Positions 45,086 to 56,004 of a DNA stretch of 64,000 nt are shown here, piece by piece; position 1 is the first letter of the stretch; each line of letters begins with the position of its first letter. Origin of the DNA: Bathynomus jamesi (Eukaryota > Arthropoda > Malacostraca > Isopoda > Cirolanidae); contig JAJOZX010005513.1 of NCBI GenBank assembly GCA_023014485.1, positions 186,001 to 250,000 of the forward strand, written 5' to 3'. A program made the translations under genes and the position numbers. The notes beneath the pieces are model-generated. The model worked only from the letters and a program-made list of their open reading frames with translations. It was not told the origin of the DNA and did not search any database.

Positions 45086-45114
45086 TATATAAATATAATA
45101 TACAGTATATATAG
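43993..45114 (+). CDS. mariner transposase (DD34D), open reading frame
   Basis: This enzyme cuts and reinserts the mariner at TA. The start MAVSEEHIRHTLMLYEFKKG is chosen by alignment with the sister copy; an upstream in-frame Met at 43960 exists. DNA-binding region: residues 1-115 (RKCQRWFQKFRNGDCCLTDA, then SPSTIHRHLQQLGKV). Linker: KWVPHEL. Catalysis: LVTGDEKWILY (first Asp), FHHDNARPHTARIT (second Asp) and PPYSPDFAPSDYHLFRSLQN (third Asp, 34 residues on). All three Asp residues are present with no internal stop. One codon looks duplicated (VEEELAQ). The normal stop after GKYI is lost at a T-run (45026-45038), adding about 30 residues that read through the right terminal repeat. It could still be active; that needs testing. 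Confidence 0.92.
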   Translation: MAVSEEHIRHTLMLYEFKKGNSATEATRNIQDVYGNDILHVRKCQRWFQKFRNGDCCLTDAARSGRPAEFDDDLLLAALEEDCSTTVEEELAQKLNSSPSTIHRHLQQLGKVPKLGKWVPHELSVDNLRVRVNISTALHSRELQDPFLHRLVTGDEKWILYQNVKRHRQWVCAGEPATPQPKSNLHPRKVLLSVWWDEGGVIHFETLPHNQTITAQVYCQQLDRLNTALKEKRPLVNRKGIVFHHDNARPHTARITFAKIEELGWEKLPHPPYSPDFAPSDYHLFRSLQNYLDEKQYTSLDDLHTNVCTFFASKPPEFYKHGIEKLVGRWQSVIDSNGKYIRLNFFFFLSFKFRSKKHYLWDDLIYKYNIQYI

Positions 45115-45507
45115 GGTGTCCCGTAAGTCTGGAACCATAGGGTAAAATGAGTAATTCATGTTTTTCCGTTTATGCAAGTGCGCATGATGTCTTTGAGTAA
45201 GGAAGAACGCATCCAAGTAATTCTGCTCGTAGGAAATCGGAGTCAGTGGGAGGTCGCTGAGGAATTTAACGGATTGTATCCGGACCGCGCGGTGATAACA
45301 CACAGCTGTGTCGGCAAACTTGTAGCAAAGTTCAGGGAAATGGAATCCATAGGAGATAAACCATGCAGTGGACCTCCGAGGACAGCCACCGACGATGACA
45401 CAGCCGCTACCATCCTCGCTCATTTCACAGTCCCCAAAAGTCTCTCCGGCGTTTTTATTGCCGTTTTTATCATTTTGCCCTATGGTTCCAGACTTACGGG
45501 ACACCAG
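45113..45507 (+). mobile_element. Short Tc1/mariner-superfamily derivative with N-terminal ORF
   Basis: The ends TAGGGTGTCCCGTAAGTCTG and a slightly damaged complement (CAGACTTACGGGACACC) enclose 395 bases. An ORF from 45187 (MSLSKEERIQVILLVGNRSQ) gives the DNA-binding N-terminus (VAKFREMESIGDKPCSGPP) and is then cut by a deletion reaching the right end. It is related to the 25538 and 63043 family by its N-terminus. Confidence 0.8.
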
Positions 45508-46331
45508 TAGTGTGGGCGCAAAAAGGGAGAGTGCAAGAATGCTGCAGAGATAATGATCAATGTTGCAGAGGGGGTGGGGTATGCAATGAAGGGGGAGAAG
45601 GGAGGATGACCTCCCCCCAAAGGGGTAGCCTTAACCTGAGAGAGGAGAGACGGAGGAGGTCTTTGGGGGAGAAGGTGGGATGTCCTCACCCCCCCAAAGG
45701 GAAACAACCTAAGTCTTAACCTAAGAAGGAAGGGGAGAGAGTTCTTTATTCTACCAGATCCGCATCATTATGAGCGTCCAGGGGCCAAGCAGGTCTTATA
45801 TTGAGGATGGTGAGTTGTCAGATATCACTTTTTATATATGGAGGGGGTTACCAGATAGCATTTATTTTAATTGTTCAGGTATACATCATTAGGGAGAGTT
45901 GGCAGATAGCGCCATTTATTTTAATTCACACGAGTTGCCAAATAATGTTTTTATTTATTAAAAGCATGCGAAACTTTCTCCTTAAAGTTATTCAACAAGA
46001 GAGCTAATTATTAAAACGAAACAATATTATCAATAAAAGAAATACATTTAAACTGAAATAAATAAAACACCATTACATCATTCTGTTTATTTAGACGAAT
46101 TATTGGAAATATCTAGAAGATAAATATACACTCCTATACTGTACATACGATAGATTGATCAAAAATAAAATAAAAAATAATATAATACGAAACGTATAAT
46201 CATCAAAATAATAGTTCAGGCGAAATACACACACACACACAATTGTATTTGACCGACTTCCTTAAAATTGACCAGCAAAAGTAGTAGTTTATGTAAACTT
46301 CCTTCTGTCTATTTACTTTTGACAATCCTTT
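45508..46331. other. Intergenic, G-rich then AT-rich, no gene
   Basis: A short GGGGG/CCCCC-rich stretch (45560-45710) contains inverted similar blocks (GGATGACCTCCCCCCAAAGG and GGGATGTCCTCACCCCCCCA). AT-rich DNA follows. No gene was recognised. Confidence 0.55.
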
Positions 46332-46339
46332 CTATACAA

Positions 46340-47225
46340 CAGGGGCCTTCAACCTGGGCGGTAGCGCCCACTAGTGGGCGAATTGTGATTTTAGGTGGGC
46401 GGTAGAAAATTTTCACGAAAACTGTAATTAGATTCACTTAAGGGTGTGGTAAATATGAAAATTTAGACTTCAAAAGACCCGATCTAAATCGACGAAAAAT
46501 ATAGTTAGCACTAAGATCACACGTACGCACACACAAACACAATCGTTTTCTTCTACAATCTACATCTATTCTACAATAAAAGAAAATTGAATTGATTGTT
46601 ATCAATCAAAGATGATCTCACAGCTAGTGACTTGGAAAAATATAGTAGTCATCTTGATGCACTAAAAATTGACTCTGAAAATCGCCTTCAAGACATTATC
46701 AACCTTAAAGTCGATGCGTGGATGGAGACTCCTTTTATTATAAACGTATGTGATGTTGAGGTTACCTGTCAAGAGGAATTATTGCAATTAAAATATGACG
46801 CTGAGTGCAAAGCAAATTTCAAAGAAGGTGGATACCTACAACTTTGGCAGAAAAAAAAAATACCCAAGCTGTATCCACATTTATGGAATAAGATTTCCAC
46901 TACTAGTAGCTTTCCCTACCTCATATCTGGTTGAATCAGGATTCAGTGTAGTGAACCACATTCTTACCAAAGAAAGAAATCGTTTGAGTATAGCAGAGAG
47001 AGGAGATCTTCGTTTGTTTCTTACTGAAATAAAACCCAACTTAAAGTTTTAATTAGCAAGCATCAACCACAAGGCTCTCATTAAAGGTAATTAAACATTT
47101 ATTTTCTTTTTTCTTTTATTAATTATGATGATTTATTTTTTTTGCCCTAAGGTGGGCGATAAGTTTTTTAATTCTCAAAAAATAAAAAAAGTGGGCGGTA
47201 AGCTAAAAAAGGTTGAAAGCCCCTG
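46340..47225 (+). mobile_element. hAT element (ZBED/SCAND3-like), deletion derivative
   Basis: The ends CAGGGGCCTTCAACC and complement of CAGGGGCTTTCAACC are flanked by a perfect 8-bp duplication, CTATACAA (46332-46339, 47226-47233). Sub-terminal GTGGGCGGTA motifs recur in both ends. The length of 886 bases is far below an autonomous hAT. Confidence 0.95.
46596..47052 (+). pseudogene. hAT transposase C-terminal part
   Basis: The first frame (46596-46934) gives KYSSHLDALKIDSENRLQDI and EELLQLKYDAECKANFKEGG. After a frame change near 46900 the second frame gives SYLVESGFSVVNHILTKERN and RLSIAERGDLRLFL, the hAT dimerisation region as found in domesticated SCAND3/ZMYM/FAM200-type genes. The N-terminal zinc finger and most of the DDE core are absent. 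Confidence 0.88.
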
Positions 47226-47233
47226 CTATACAA

Positions 47234-47958
47234 TCTCTCTTCATTTTCGTACAATTTTTTTTTTCGTTGGAGTGAGCAATCAGTAATATATATATATAAA
47301 GATAAACAAACACCAAAAGAAATAATTATTTAAACTAACTTCACCTAAAGTGTTTATTGTCATATGGACTATAGTCTGCCAATAAACCTTTTCATTTCAT
47401 TCCTTCTTTGAAATCGTCTCTGGAAGAAACAATGTACAAATTGCCTCAGGCCGACCGCAAAGCCTAACCGCAAAGGACCATTTGGCCTAATTTCATCCCT
47501 TCTCTCCAGATTTTCCTTCACTGACTTCATATATTATAATTGCCATTACCATTACTACTGAAGTTAAGAGTTTTGATTATTCTATTTGGATATAATATTC
47601 TTTTTTAAAAATATAAATAAAGGAATGAAAAAGACAAAAATATTTATAATTTCTTGTGGAGAATATATTTAATACACAGATTTTCAAAAGACCTTTTAGA
47701 GAAGAAAAAAATATACATGCGAGGATTATATGCAATAAATTCACACACACACACATACACACACACAACCAAATCCACAAGTCAGGAATCTTGGGAAAGC
47801 CGAGATTAGTATGGCCGCAAAACAATGCAGTAGGGTGTGCCCATTGTATATATGACAAAATTTTAAAATTGACTCTCAGCTTAGCACACAATGTGAATTG
47901 GTTACATATCGAACCAAAACTTTTCAGGAAAAATCTTGTTCATTTTAATGAATATTAA
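47234..47958. other. Intergenic, no gene recognised
   Basis: A CA-rich run lies at 47741-47769. The segment CCACAAGTCAGGAATCTTGG to GTATGGCCGCAAAACAATG (47774-47826) recurs at 50672-50730, on the other side of the 48-50 kb transposon, and in part near 50915 and 51005. Confidence 0.5.
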
Positions 47959-48093
47959 GTGGGTGCTGAACGACTTCAAAAGCTCGTCTAAACCTGTCAT
48001 TCTCAGTCACTCGCGAACCTTACGTCGGTGCAGATAGGCAATGCTAATTTTTCTCACACGCTCACAAACACATTTACATGTGTGTATACGTAT

Positions 48094-48205
48094 TAGAGGC
48101 CTGCCGCGGGTTGCCCGCGGGTACCAACATTGCGGGCGTGATGTGGGCCCCACTTCAAAATACTTGCGGGTGCGGGTCAAGTTAAGGTGCCCGCGCAGAC
48201 CTCTA
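48094..48205. mobile_element. hAT-type MITE, 112 bp
   Basis: TAGAGGCCTGCCGCGGG and its imperfect complement (CCCGCGCAGACCTCTA) have an 8-bp palindromic duplication, ATACGTAT (48086-48093, 48206-48213). It is very GC-rich against its surroundings and nested near the left end of the 47959 element. Confidence 0.85.
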
Positions 48206-48380
48206 ATACGTATACAACCATATGTATATATATAGTTGTGTTTTTCTGTTTCAGATTTTCAGATAGTGTTTAGAATATGATATTCGATCCTTATAGTGGT
48301 TAAGCAAAATTGTCTTCTACAAGAAGTAAAGAAGCTTTTATGTTAGAAATTCCATTTGCACACCTACCAGAGACAAAACT

Positions 48381-50206
48381 ATGGCAGGTATAGACAAGAA
48401 AGAAGTCAAGAAACAGCAACGAATCATGAAGCGAGAACGAGCATTGGAATCACAGCGTTTGAAAGCTCATTCAGAAATGCAAGAAACTCTCGCAACTGTT
48501 GTTTGTAGCATCAGTTCCAGCAGCGATGAAGATATTTGCCTTCCCTCAACTTCAACCTACAATACAGATAAAGCTCTAAAGGAAGTTTCAATTCGTAAGG
48601 CACCTAAACGAGGCACTGAACAGGTAATTGATAGAGCAGTTGTCTCTGCACTGGACAGAACATCAACAAGAAGTAGAAGTGCATCGCATATTATCAGTGC
48701 CGTAGCACAAAGTCTTGGACATGACGTTGGTGACATGATAATTAGTCACAGGGCCATTCATCGGGTTAGAGCCAAATATCGGAAAACTAGTGCGCTGGAA
48801 ATAAAAAAACTCCTTCGGCAATGCTCATGTCCCTTTTGTTTTACGCTGGGATGGCAAAATGTTACCAGACCTCACAAGTCAAGATCAGGCAAATGTTGAT
48901 CGCTTACCAATCGCGGTTTCTGGAAATGGTGTTGAAAAATTACTGTGTCCCAAAACTTCCTGATACCACTGGAGAGACGGTCGCTAAAGCAGTAATTGAA
49001 ACAATTGGAGAGTGGAATATCACACACAAAATTATTGGCTTGAGTTTCGATACCACTGCCAGCAACACTGGACGAAGGGCAGGTACATGCACTATACTAG
49101 AGCAATACCTTAAAAAGGATATACTTTTTCTGGCATGCAGACATCACATTCATGAGCTTGTTTTGTGCAAAGCATATGAGATACTTTTGAACGATAACTC
49201 AAAATCTCCAAACATAGAGATTTTCAAGCATTTCCAGAAATTCTGTCCAAAGGTAGTTCAAAATGAGTATCGGCCCATTACCCATGCAGATGTTGGCGCA
49301 GAAGAAATTATTGCTCTTAAAGATGACATTATCATGTTCACAAACGCAACCCTACACGAACAACAGCCTCGGGATGATTATCGAGAGCTTCTGGAGCTCT
49401 CAATCATATTTTTGGGCGGGATTCCAATCACAGGTATTTCTTTTAAGCACCCAGGTCCTGTCCATCGAGCAAGATGGATGTCAAGAGCCATTTACTCTCT
49501 CAAAATGTGGTTGTTTAAAAATTAATTCGATCTACAGAAGGAAATACCGAATTTGAGATTAAAAGGAAATGCAGCTTCAGAAAGGAAATGGGTAAACTTT
49601 TTAAATTTTAATATATTTCTTGTAAAGATATATTTAAAAGCATGGTTCCAAAGCTGTGTGGCCATAAAGGCTCCAGCAAATGATCTGAAGCTCTTTCAAG
49701 AGCTGAACTGTCTTGGAAATCAAAATCTATCAAATGCTCTTACTACTGTCTTTGGACGCCACCTGTGGTACTTAAATGAGGTAAATGTTGCTCTTGCATT
49801 TTTTGATCCAGAGATATCATTTGATGTCAAAAGGATGATGGCCAAAATTGCAAATGAAGTTCCTTGCCATGAAGATTTTGTGCGTAGGGTTCAGCCCTTT
49901 GATCCTTCTCACAAAACTTTACCTGATTTTTGCACGCAAAGAACCAAATCATTTTTCACAATCACAGGAGTATTCGCAGAATTTCTTCATGAAGATCCTG
50001 AAAGGTGGTCAGTTTCGACACATTACAATGCCGCAAAAGAAAGTTAAAAATTTGAGAGTTGTAAATGATCTTGCAGAACATGGTGTGGCTCTCATTACGA
50101 AGTTCAATGCAACACTAATGACAGATGAAAATCAAAAACAGTACCTTTTGCAGGTTGTAGAACATCATAATAGGAAACAAAACCTCAAAGCCAAGAAATA
50201 TTACTA
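48381..50206 (+). pseudogene. DDE transposase of an unassigned superfamily, nearly complete but frameshifted
   Basis: The frame from 48381 (MAGIDKKEVKKQQRIMKRER) has a basic start, an acidic Ser-rich stretch and a block ISAVAQSLGHDVGDMIISHR. It shifts near 48870 into the frame 48821-49525: LPDTTGETVAKAVIETIGEW, then GLSFDTTASNTGRRAGTCTI (probable catalytic Asp), then FLACRHHIHELVL, a Cys-x2-His motif about 30 residues on, as in hAT, MULE and Kolobok DDE enzymes. PGPVHRARWMSRAIYSLKMW (49450-49510) matches the product at 1760-1700. After another break the frame 49553-50047 and then 50040-50206 gives VNDLAEHGVALITKF and TDENQKQYLLQVVEHH, again shared with 1170-1025. Function is inferred from motif layout; no superfamily name is safe. 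Confidence 0.65.
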
Positions 50207-50477
50207 AAAAATGTGTTAATAAGTGTTGTTCAAAAAATATACTGTGGTTATTTTATGTGTAAAATATATTGTGTAGTTTTTGTATAGGCCTACAAAAAGA
50301 TTAAAAAAGATAGGCTTAATTGAATGTTCAGAAGACTCCAAAAGTATATTTGTTAAATTTTGAAAATAATTAAGCTCAAGTTGAAATAACGTCTTAAAAG
50401 TATGGAATTTATTTAGTTATGGTACAACTTTTTTGAAGTGGGACTTTTCAGTGAATTGAGCACCCTGTTAATATTAA

Positions 50478-50630
50478 CTAAATTTAATAAAATTTTGTCT
50501 ATATTAGTTTTTCATTCATTGCCACAAAATAAAGATATGTGGTATTAGAAAAAATAAAGTTTAGTTTTAGGCACACCCTAATAATGCACATTCTGCTTGT
50601 AGAAATCTCTCACACACACACACACACACC

Positions 50631-50661
<31 letters not shown>

Positions 50662-51239
50662 TATATATAATCCACAAGTCAGGAATCATGGGAAAGCTGA
50701 GAATAGTATGACCTCAAAACATAATAATGCACATTCTGTTTGTAGAAATCTTCTAGATTTCTTATTTTCTAATGATCTTTGTGTTACTGTGCTGTTTCTG
50801 GTAATGTCAGGATTATGAAGAATAATGGCGCTAATTTTGTTTCCTGTGGTACTGAGCTGAGCGACTCTGATGACGATATTCCTATAACGACTTGCATCCG
50901 AAAAATTGAGGATCAGATAGTATGGCCGCAAAAATAATGAAATAATGTGATAAAGATGGTTGGTCAATGTTGCGAGGGATATTGCATAAAGGGGTGGGTT
51001 GGGAAAACCGAGAAAAGTATGGGCGCAAATGCAAATATTGTCGTGGTAGAGACTGCAAGGGTAATACACATGTGAGCATTAAATCTACGGAGAGAATATA
51101 AAGACACCATTAGTCGTCCAAAGCATGGACCCATAATATAGGTGTTACGATTGGTACACAATTATCATAGCCCGCCCAGTTACATGACAACCAATCATTA
51201 AACTTACGAACCGCTCTTAGTCTTTTGGGGCGGTGCTTG
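50478..51239. other. Intergenic, diverged short repeats
   Basis: TAATGCACATTCTG-TTGTAGAAATC occurs at 50581 and 50727, and GGGAAAGC-GAGAATAGTATG-type segments at 50689, 50915 and 51001. (CA)n(TA)n lies at 50611-50670. No gene was recognised. Confidence 0.5.
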
Positions 51240-51249
51240 GGATCATGCA

Positions 51250-51257
51250 TATAAAAG
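51250..51257 (+). promoter_or_regulatory. TATA box of a small transcription unit
   Basis: TATAAAAG lies about 70 bases upstream of an ATG at 51321, with an initiator-like TCACAGT at 51278-51284. This is a clean core promoter layout. Confidence 0.45.
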
Positions 51258-51320
51258 GAAATATTTTCAGCTGGGAGTCACAGTAGTTATTTTCACCAGT
51301 GAATAAACATTCCCTCCGCC

Positions 51321-51908
51321 ATGAATCAAGAACTTTATAGTTTACCGGATTTATATCAAGATGGTGACATTGTAGCGTTGTCCACAATTAATCTTTTTAA
51401 CGCGCTGACCGGGATGGATTATTTCCAACGCAAACCGTTGATGATATTTGCAATGACGCTCCTTACGATCCGACGCAAGGGACAGCCGTAGAAATGTAAG
51501 TGCCTATAATTTTATGGTTTGGAGTCAGTCGCAAACTTGTGCATGCCAGAAAGAGCACTGTTCTGGATTATTTCATCATATATATGGAGGGTTGTAGTAA
51601 TTCATCTCATCACATTAAAAATTACTTCATCTAGGTATCCGCAATTATGCTAAAATCCTGTTTTGATTCATTGAATTTTTTTATAATAATCTTTTGCATG
51701 TTTTTTTATAAATTCAAATGTTATTCGGAATTATCTCTTAAATGAACTTCTCTGAGCGGTTCAAAGACATCTTCACATTGTAATTCTTACTATATGTATA
51801 CTCTGTATATGTTTTTATTAAAAAAGATTCAGTACGAACTAATGAATTATTCTTTCTCCTTTAAGGTCCGATGAGGATTTGACACGTGTTATACAATCTT
51901 CGTTTTGA
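51321..51908 (+). pseudogene. Small spliced-looking gene of unknown function
   Basis: MNQELYSLPDLYQDGDIVAL starts a frame that ends at 51490. The sequence has a good donor (GAAAT-GTAAGTG, 51495/51496) and acceptor (TTTCTCCTTTAAG, 51865). With a one-base frame change upstream of the donor, DPTQGTAVEM would join SDEDLTRVIQSSF and stop at 51908. It is acidic with no known domain. It sits next to the Polinton block, convergent to the protease, and could be an accessory gene of that element or unrelated. Confidence 0.35.
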
Positions 51909-52189
51909 AGAATCCCATATCATGGACCTGAATACGGAGGTAGAAGATTTACCGAGCAGTCAGCCTAACGATTGTCACATCATAAACGAAATAATGTATG
52001 TTTTTTTGTTTCGATCTTTTTTGGGGGGGGAAGAAGACAAGGTATTTTCACCAATTTATTAAATGAAAGAAATCATGTTCTTAATACAATAACCATCTTA
52101 AATTACAAAATATACAAACTAACATTATTGGTTACAAATATATATACTATATATATATATACACACACACACGAACAAAACATCATACT

Positions 52190-52660
52190 ATACGAGTACG
52201 CACAATCGGAAAACGGCTTTTTATCTGTCTGCATACCATTTCATCGTTTCGTTGAGTGTGACACGGGTCGAATAATTTTAAAAATTTATACTTTACCACG
52301 TGACATATGCATGAGAAATGAAAGCAGTACATCCCGCGTATTACTAAAATATCCTTGTAACCGGAATGGGTTCCATACAACTTCGGGGATATGCAACTGG
52401 TCGAGAAATTTTACAATAACAGGGTCACTCCAGGGCTGAGTCCCGAGTGAATCAAAATAGTACATGCGACCCCTATTTTTAAAATAGATTGCAAACCAAT
52501 GAATCCCTTCATTACCAATGACATCTGTGTTCACAATAAGACTACCGCAATCTCGCGTAGTTGGCAAATTCAATGTTTCATTCTTCGCAAACACTCCGAT
52601 AAATTTGGAACGTGTGATTCGTTCACTATTCATTACTCTCTGAAGTGTATTCGCATCCAT
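52190..52660 (-). pseudogene. Polinton adenain-like cysteine protease, broken at the active site
   Basis: This is the maturation protease of Polinton/adintovirus virions, related to the adenovirus protease. MDANTLQRVMNSERITRSKF is the conserved start. IVNTDVIGNEGIHWFAIYF carries the catalytic His and YYFDSLG the acidic residue. Where the family has the Cys-Gly motif (about 52335), two bases of the Cys codon are missing: ACG is followed by CGGG and the frame changes, so the nucleophile is lost. A compensating change soon after restores LMHMSRGK and a C-terminus to about 52190. It lies two bases downstream of the major capsid gene. Confidence 0.85.
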
Positions 52661-52661
52661 T

Positions 52662-53955
52662 TTAAAAGTCAGTGATAACGCCCCTAAATCTGTCTACTTC
52701 TATTAGGGCCTGTGCCTCGAGGTATACTAGTACACTAATAGGCGTGTCTATAGGTTTGGTGAATTCCAACCTGACTGAGATGTTTCCACTCTGTTGTGGA
52801 CTTAAATGTGTATTTACGCTAGCAGATAAGTCAGGTGTGATGTCAAACGGATAAAGGTTAAATTGATCAATGAATTCTTTCTGCGTTACCCCATTCCCGA
52901 GCTCATCACAATCACCTGCAATATGGGCCAGATTACTATATGCTCTCGCGCAAAGGTAACAGCGTTGATGAATAGTCCGTATCCAATGTTCCTCCCAACG
53001 CAATGCCATTAACGTATAGTTATATTTTTAAGTCCGAAATTCTCGAATTTAAAGGCACTCTTTTTATATTTTCCATTCACCGAAGCATGGTTCTGCATTC
53101 CAATTAATATCCTTTTAGGAAGATTTCCCAGGGCATGTTTTCTATCTGTTTCGATGCCAACCCTGCTGGCACCGTGTATAGTTTGATTTGTACTCTGTTA
53201 ATAGGGTATTTTACTGTGGCGTTTAGTAAATTTTTCTCAATTTCTAGTTGTTTTGGTGAACTTAATTTCACTCGCCGTACGCGGAGGTATGTCTCCATAA
53301 TGTGAACCACAACGGGTTTTGCTCCCTCTTCTTGATCAGCATCCAGATTTAAGCAGATCTCAGGATTCGTGCGGGTGAGCTTTATTTTCATATCCACCCC
53401 ATTCACAAGCAACTTCTCCTGGAATGTGAAATCTGTATGCAGGCGTCCAAAACACTCGTATATCTTCTTTTTAGAATTTTTAAATTTGTCCTTTATACTA
53501 CTTTCGTCTTTAGTTTGATAATATCCCTCGGCACTTAAAAAGGTATCCTTCGCTTCTTTGGAAAAGTTGAGGACATTTTCCAGATAGGCTCGTAGGTGAT
53601 AGTACCCCGTGCCTGCCGATATGTTGACCTGATTTAAATATACGTCACACTGGTTGAATATGGAGTGCAGAAAGTTTGTTTCAGGGTATACAGCATATTT
53701 GTCATCGCAGTCCGTTCCATCAGAATGGGCTATACGTAGTTTAGCGTACATGTGCACACAGCTTGGATCAAAAAAGTAAGGGCCTGAGCTGGGTATCACG
53801 AATTCTATAGGGGCACTCGGGGAACTAATTGTGTTTAAAGGGTTAATTGTAATAAAGTCACTGTGTTCAATAGAAACTTGAGTTGGGGGCATGTCAAAGA
53901 GGGACAGCTCCGATTTACAGCATTGTGAACTACACGGATGGATGAAGCGTGCCAT
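52662..53955 (-). pseudogene. Polinton major capsid protein (F54H12.2-type)
   Basis: The ORF 53955-53104 starts MARFIHPCSSQCCKSELSLF and continues DMPPTQVSIEHSDFITINPL, the hallmark N-terminus of the F54H12.2-like proteins found across animal Polintons, a double-jelly-roll capsid protein. EIFLKGY ends the first frame at 53104. The C-terminal part continues at 53009-52662 (FNLYPFDITPDLSAS and LIEVDRFRGVITDF) after stops or frame changes around 53030-53100. Length of about 430 residues matches the family. The hexon-like role is from family knowledge. Confidence 0.88.
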
Positions 53956-53959
53956 GACA

Positions 53960-54396
53960 AGTTAGAAATAGTGCCTCCTCTCTCGACAAGTAGTAAACAA
54001 ACTATGATTCATGAGATCAATGTCCTTAGCTTATATCAGTCAAAAAAAATGGTCAACCATAGGTTTCATTCGCTTAGAATACTTTTTATATATCCTTTTA
54101 CGTTCAATGCCACGTGGTGGTAATCCCTTCTTCCCACCAGCACGCATTTTTCTCTTTAAATCTTTGACGATTTTATCCCGTATACGTTTAAGTGTTTTTT
54201 TAGAGCTTCTTTAGGTTTAGCCCCAGCCAATGTTTTCTACAGTGTTAAGACCTGATTGTAGCGCTTTCTTTCCGAGGTATCTGGCACCCCTCTTCAGCAA
54301 AGGAACAGCCGTACGTAGTATGGTTGAAAAAATGGACCCAAGTCCACTACCACGCTGGTATCTCACCCCTCGATAGACGGTGAAAGGCTTTGGCCA
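53960..54396 (-). pseudogene. Polinton small basic minor capsid-type protein
   Basis: Minus-strand translation gives VYRGVRYQRGSGLGSIFSTI followed by LLKRGARYLGKKALQSGLNT, the Gly-rich amphipathic pattern of the small protein between penton and major capsid genes in Polintons. A basic tail follows (IRDKIVKDLKRKMRAGGKKG), usual for a virion-core or membrane-active protein. A stop lies near 54215 and the start codon is unclear. Confidence 0.65.
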
Positions 54397-55243
54397 TTAT
54401 AACTCAGTGCGTCGAAAATGCAGCTTCACTGTTAAGCTCCCGTCACCGAATGGGAAATTTTTACCCTCAATCGTTCTTATATATATTGAGATATTGGTTA
54501 TTAGATTAGTTGCGACATTCACATAATGGGGTCTGTCATATGTAATACTCAAACTCCTTCCTCTATGGTTGGGGATGTGGCAATGCGCAGCAGGCGTGCC
54601 TGGGTATCCCCAACAAACTGGTGCTCCACTATATTGCTGTAAATATAGCACATGTCTGGGGGTGAGCTCACCCAATTTTCCAATTTCATTGATACATTAG
54701 GCTGGACAAGTCATGTTGTACCTCGTGAAATGTATCTCTTTGGAAGGCTGATCGATATCGCCCCTCGGTCATAATTTTGAACACTTCGGTCTTTAATATT
54801 TCGGTTAATCTTTGATTTTAGGATTAGAGTATGTGCAGGGTTTTCTTTGTTTACGATTTCGTATACTAAATCAGTCGTAAGATTTGAGTTTTTTAAACGC
54901 GTTTAGGTCTCAACATCCTCAGCCGAACCATAACGGCCCGGACCTAGTGTTACTTCTATACTGTAATACCGTGCAACCTCAGTCCGAGCGATACGTATAG
55001 TTTCATCCCGTTACCCCGACTTTTTCACACATTAATGTCTCTAAGAATCGTAAAAACGGTAACTTTATAATCTTTATTTAAAAAGAGGGTGTCCAGCTGA
55101 ATTTCACACATCCCCACCTCATACAATTCACGACCCAATTCAATGGGTCCATGGAGCTCTTTTACAAAGTTGGCTAGTGTGTTAGGGTGTACAGACAGGG
55201 ACGAGGAGGACGGGAGTGTGACGTAGAAATGGTTAGGAGCCAT
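54397..55243 (-). pseudogene. Polinton penton-like minor capsid protein
   Basis: The start MAPNHFYVTLPSSSSLSVHP (55243) and LYEVGMCEIQL are the signature N-terminus of the FYVTLPS family. Stops near 55024 and 54906 and further changes near 54700 break it. The C-terminus, RPHYVNVATNLITNISIYIR and GDGSLTVKLHFR (54540-54410), is well preserved. Assignment as penton-type single jelly roll is from family position and pattern. Confidence 0.75.
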
Positions 55244-56004
55244 GTTGCATACAATTTAAGCTTCATTATTGCATCAGCTTTTATATAGGTATTGAAGCTT
55301 TCTGGGTATCCTAGCCATTTCACCAGGTACATTTTTCTCTTTCCTGAACCTTTGCTTCCTAAAATGTTCTCCATTTTAAACACATTTTTTCTTAAATTAA
55401 ATGCCACTTTCTGCAACTCCTCGCGGTAAAAGCCTCCTGCGATTTCTTCCCCATTCAAATCTTCAACGTAATACATCATTATCTCACCTTTAGGTCTCAT
55501 AGCCCTAACTTTAAAAATCTCGCGTGTCCATCCTTGCTCAAATCCCTTCGCGAATTTATTTCCCGAACGCGACAGCCTTACGTAATCGTTGATTTTGAAA
55601 CGCGCAGTGTGTGGTGGTGTTCCATCTCTCACCTCTGGCGCGTACCTCTTTCTAAAACTTCGTTAGGTGTTGTCCCAATCGTGCGATGGTGTGAGCGGTT
55701 GTAGGATGAGGTCAATGATTCCAGAATGTCTAGAAATCTGTACGTGTTTTTGTGTATAAAATAGCGGTGCATGCGCTCCTTCGTGGTACGTTGAACTCTC
55801 AGCTAAAGAAGCCTTATGTATAGAATTGGTAGTGCAATAGCTGATATTAAACTCTGTCAACATGTTCTGAAAAGCACGGCCTATAAATTCCTTCCCCATA
55901 TCCGTACAGAAATAGCCAGGAACCCTGTTTTCTTTTAACATCAGCGTTTTGGTGGCTTTAGCAACTTTCAGGTGATTTATTTTTCAGAGGAATTAGCCAC
56001 ACTG

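Larger units (their letters stand above)
47959..50469 (+). mobile_element. DNA transposon of the 547-2777 family (catalytic-core copy)
   Basis: The ends are weak: GTGGGTGCTGAA at 47959 against the complement of CAGGGTGCTCAA ending 50467. The 8-bp direct repeat AATATTAA lies at 47951-47958 and 50470-50477, with two extra bases on the right. The internal protein is a clear homologue of the core-deleted product at 1010-2420. Boundaries are tentative. Confidence 0.5.
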
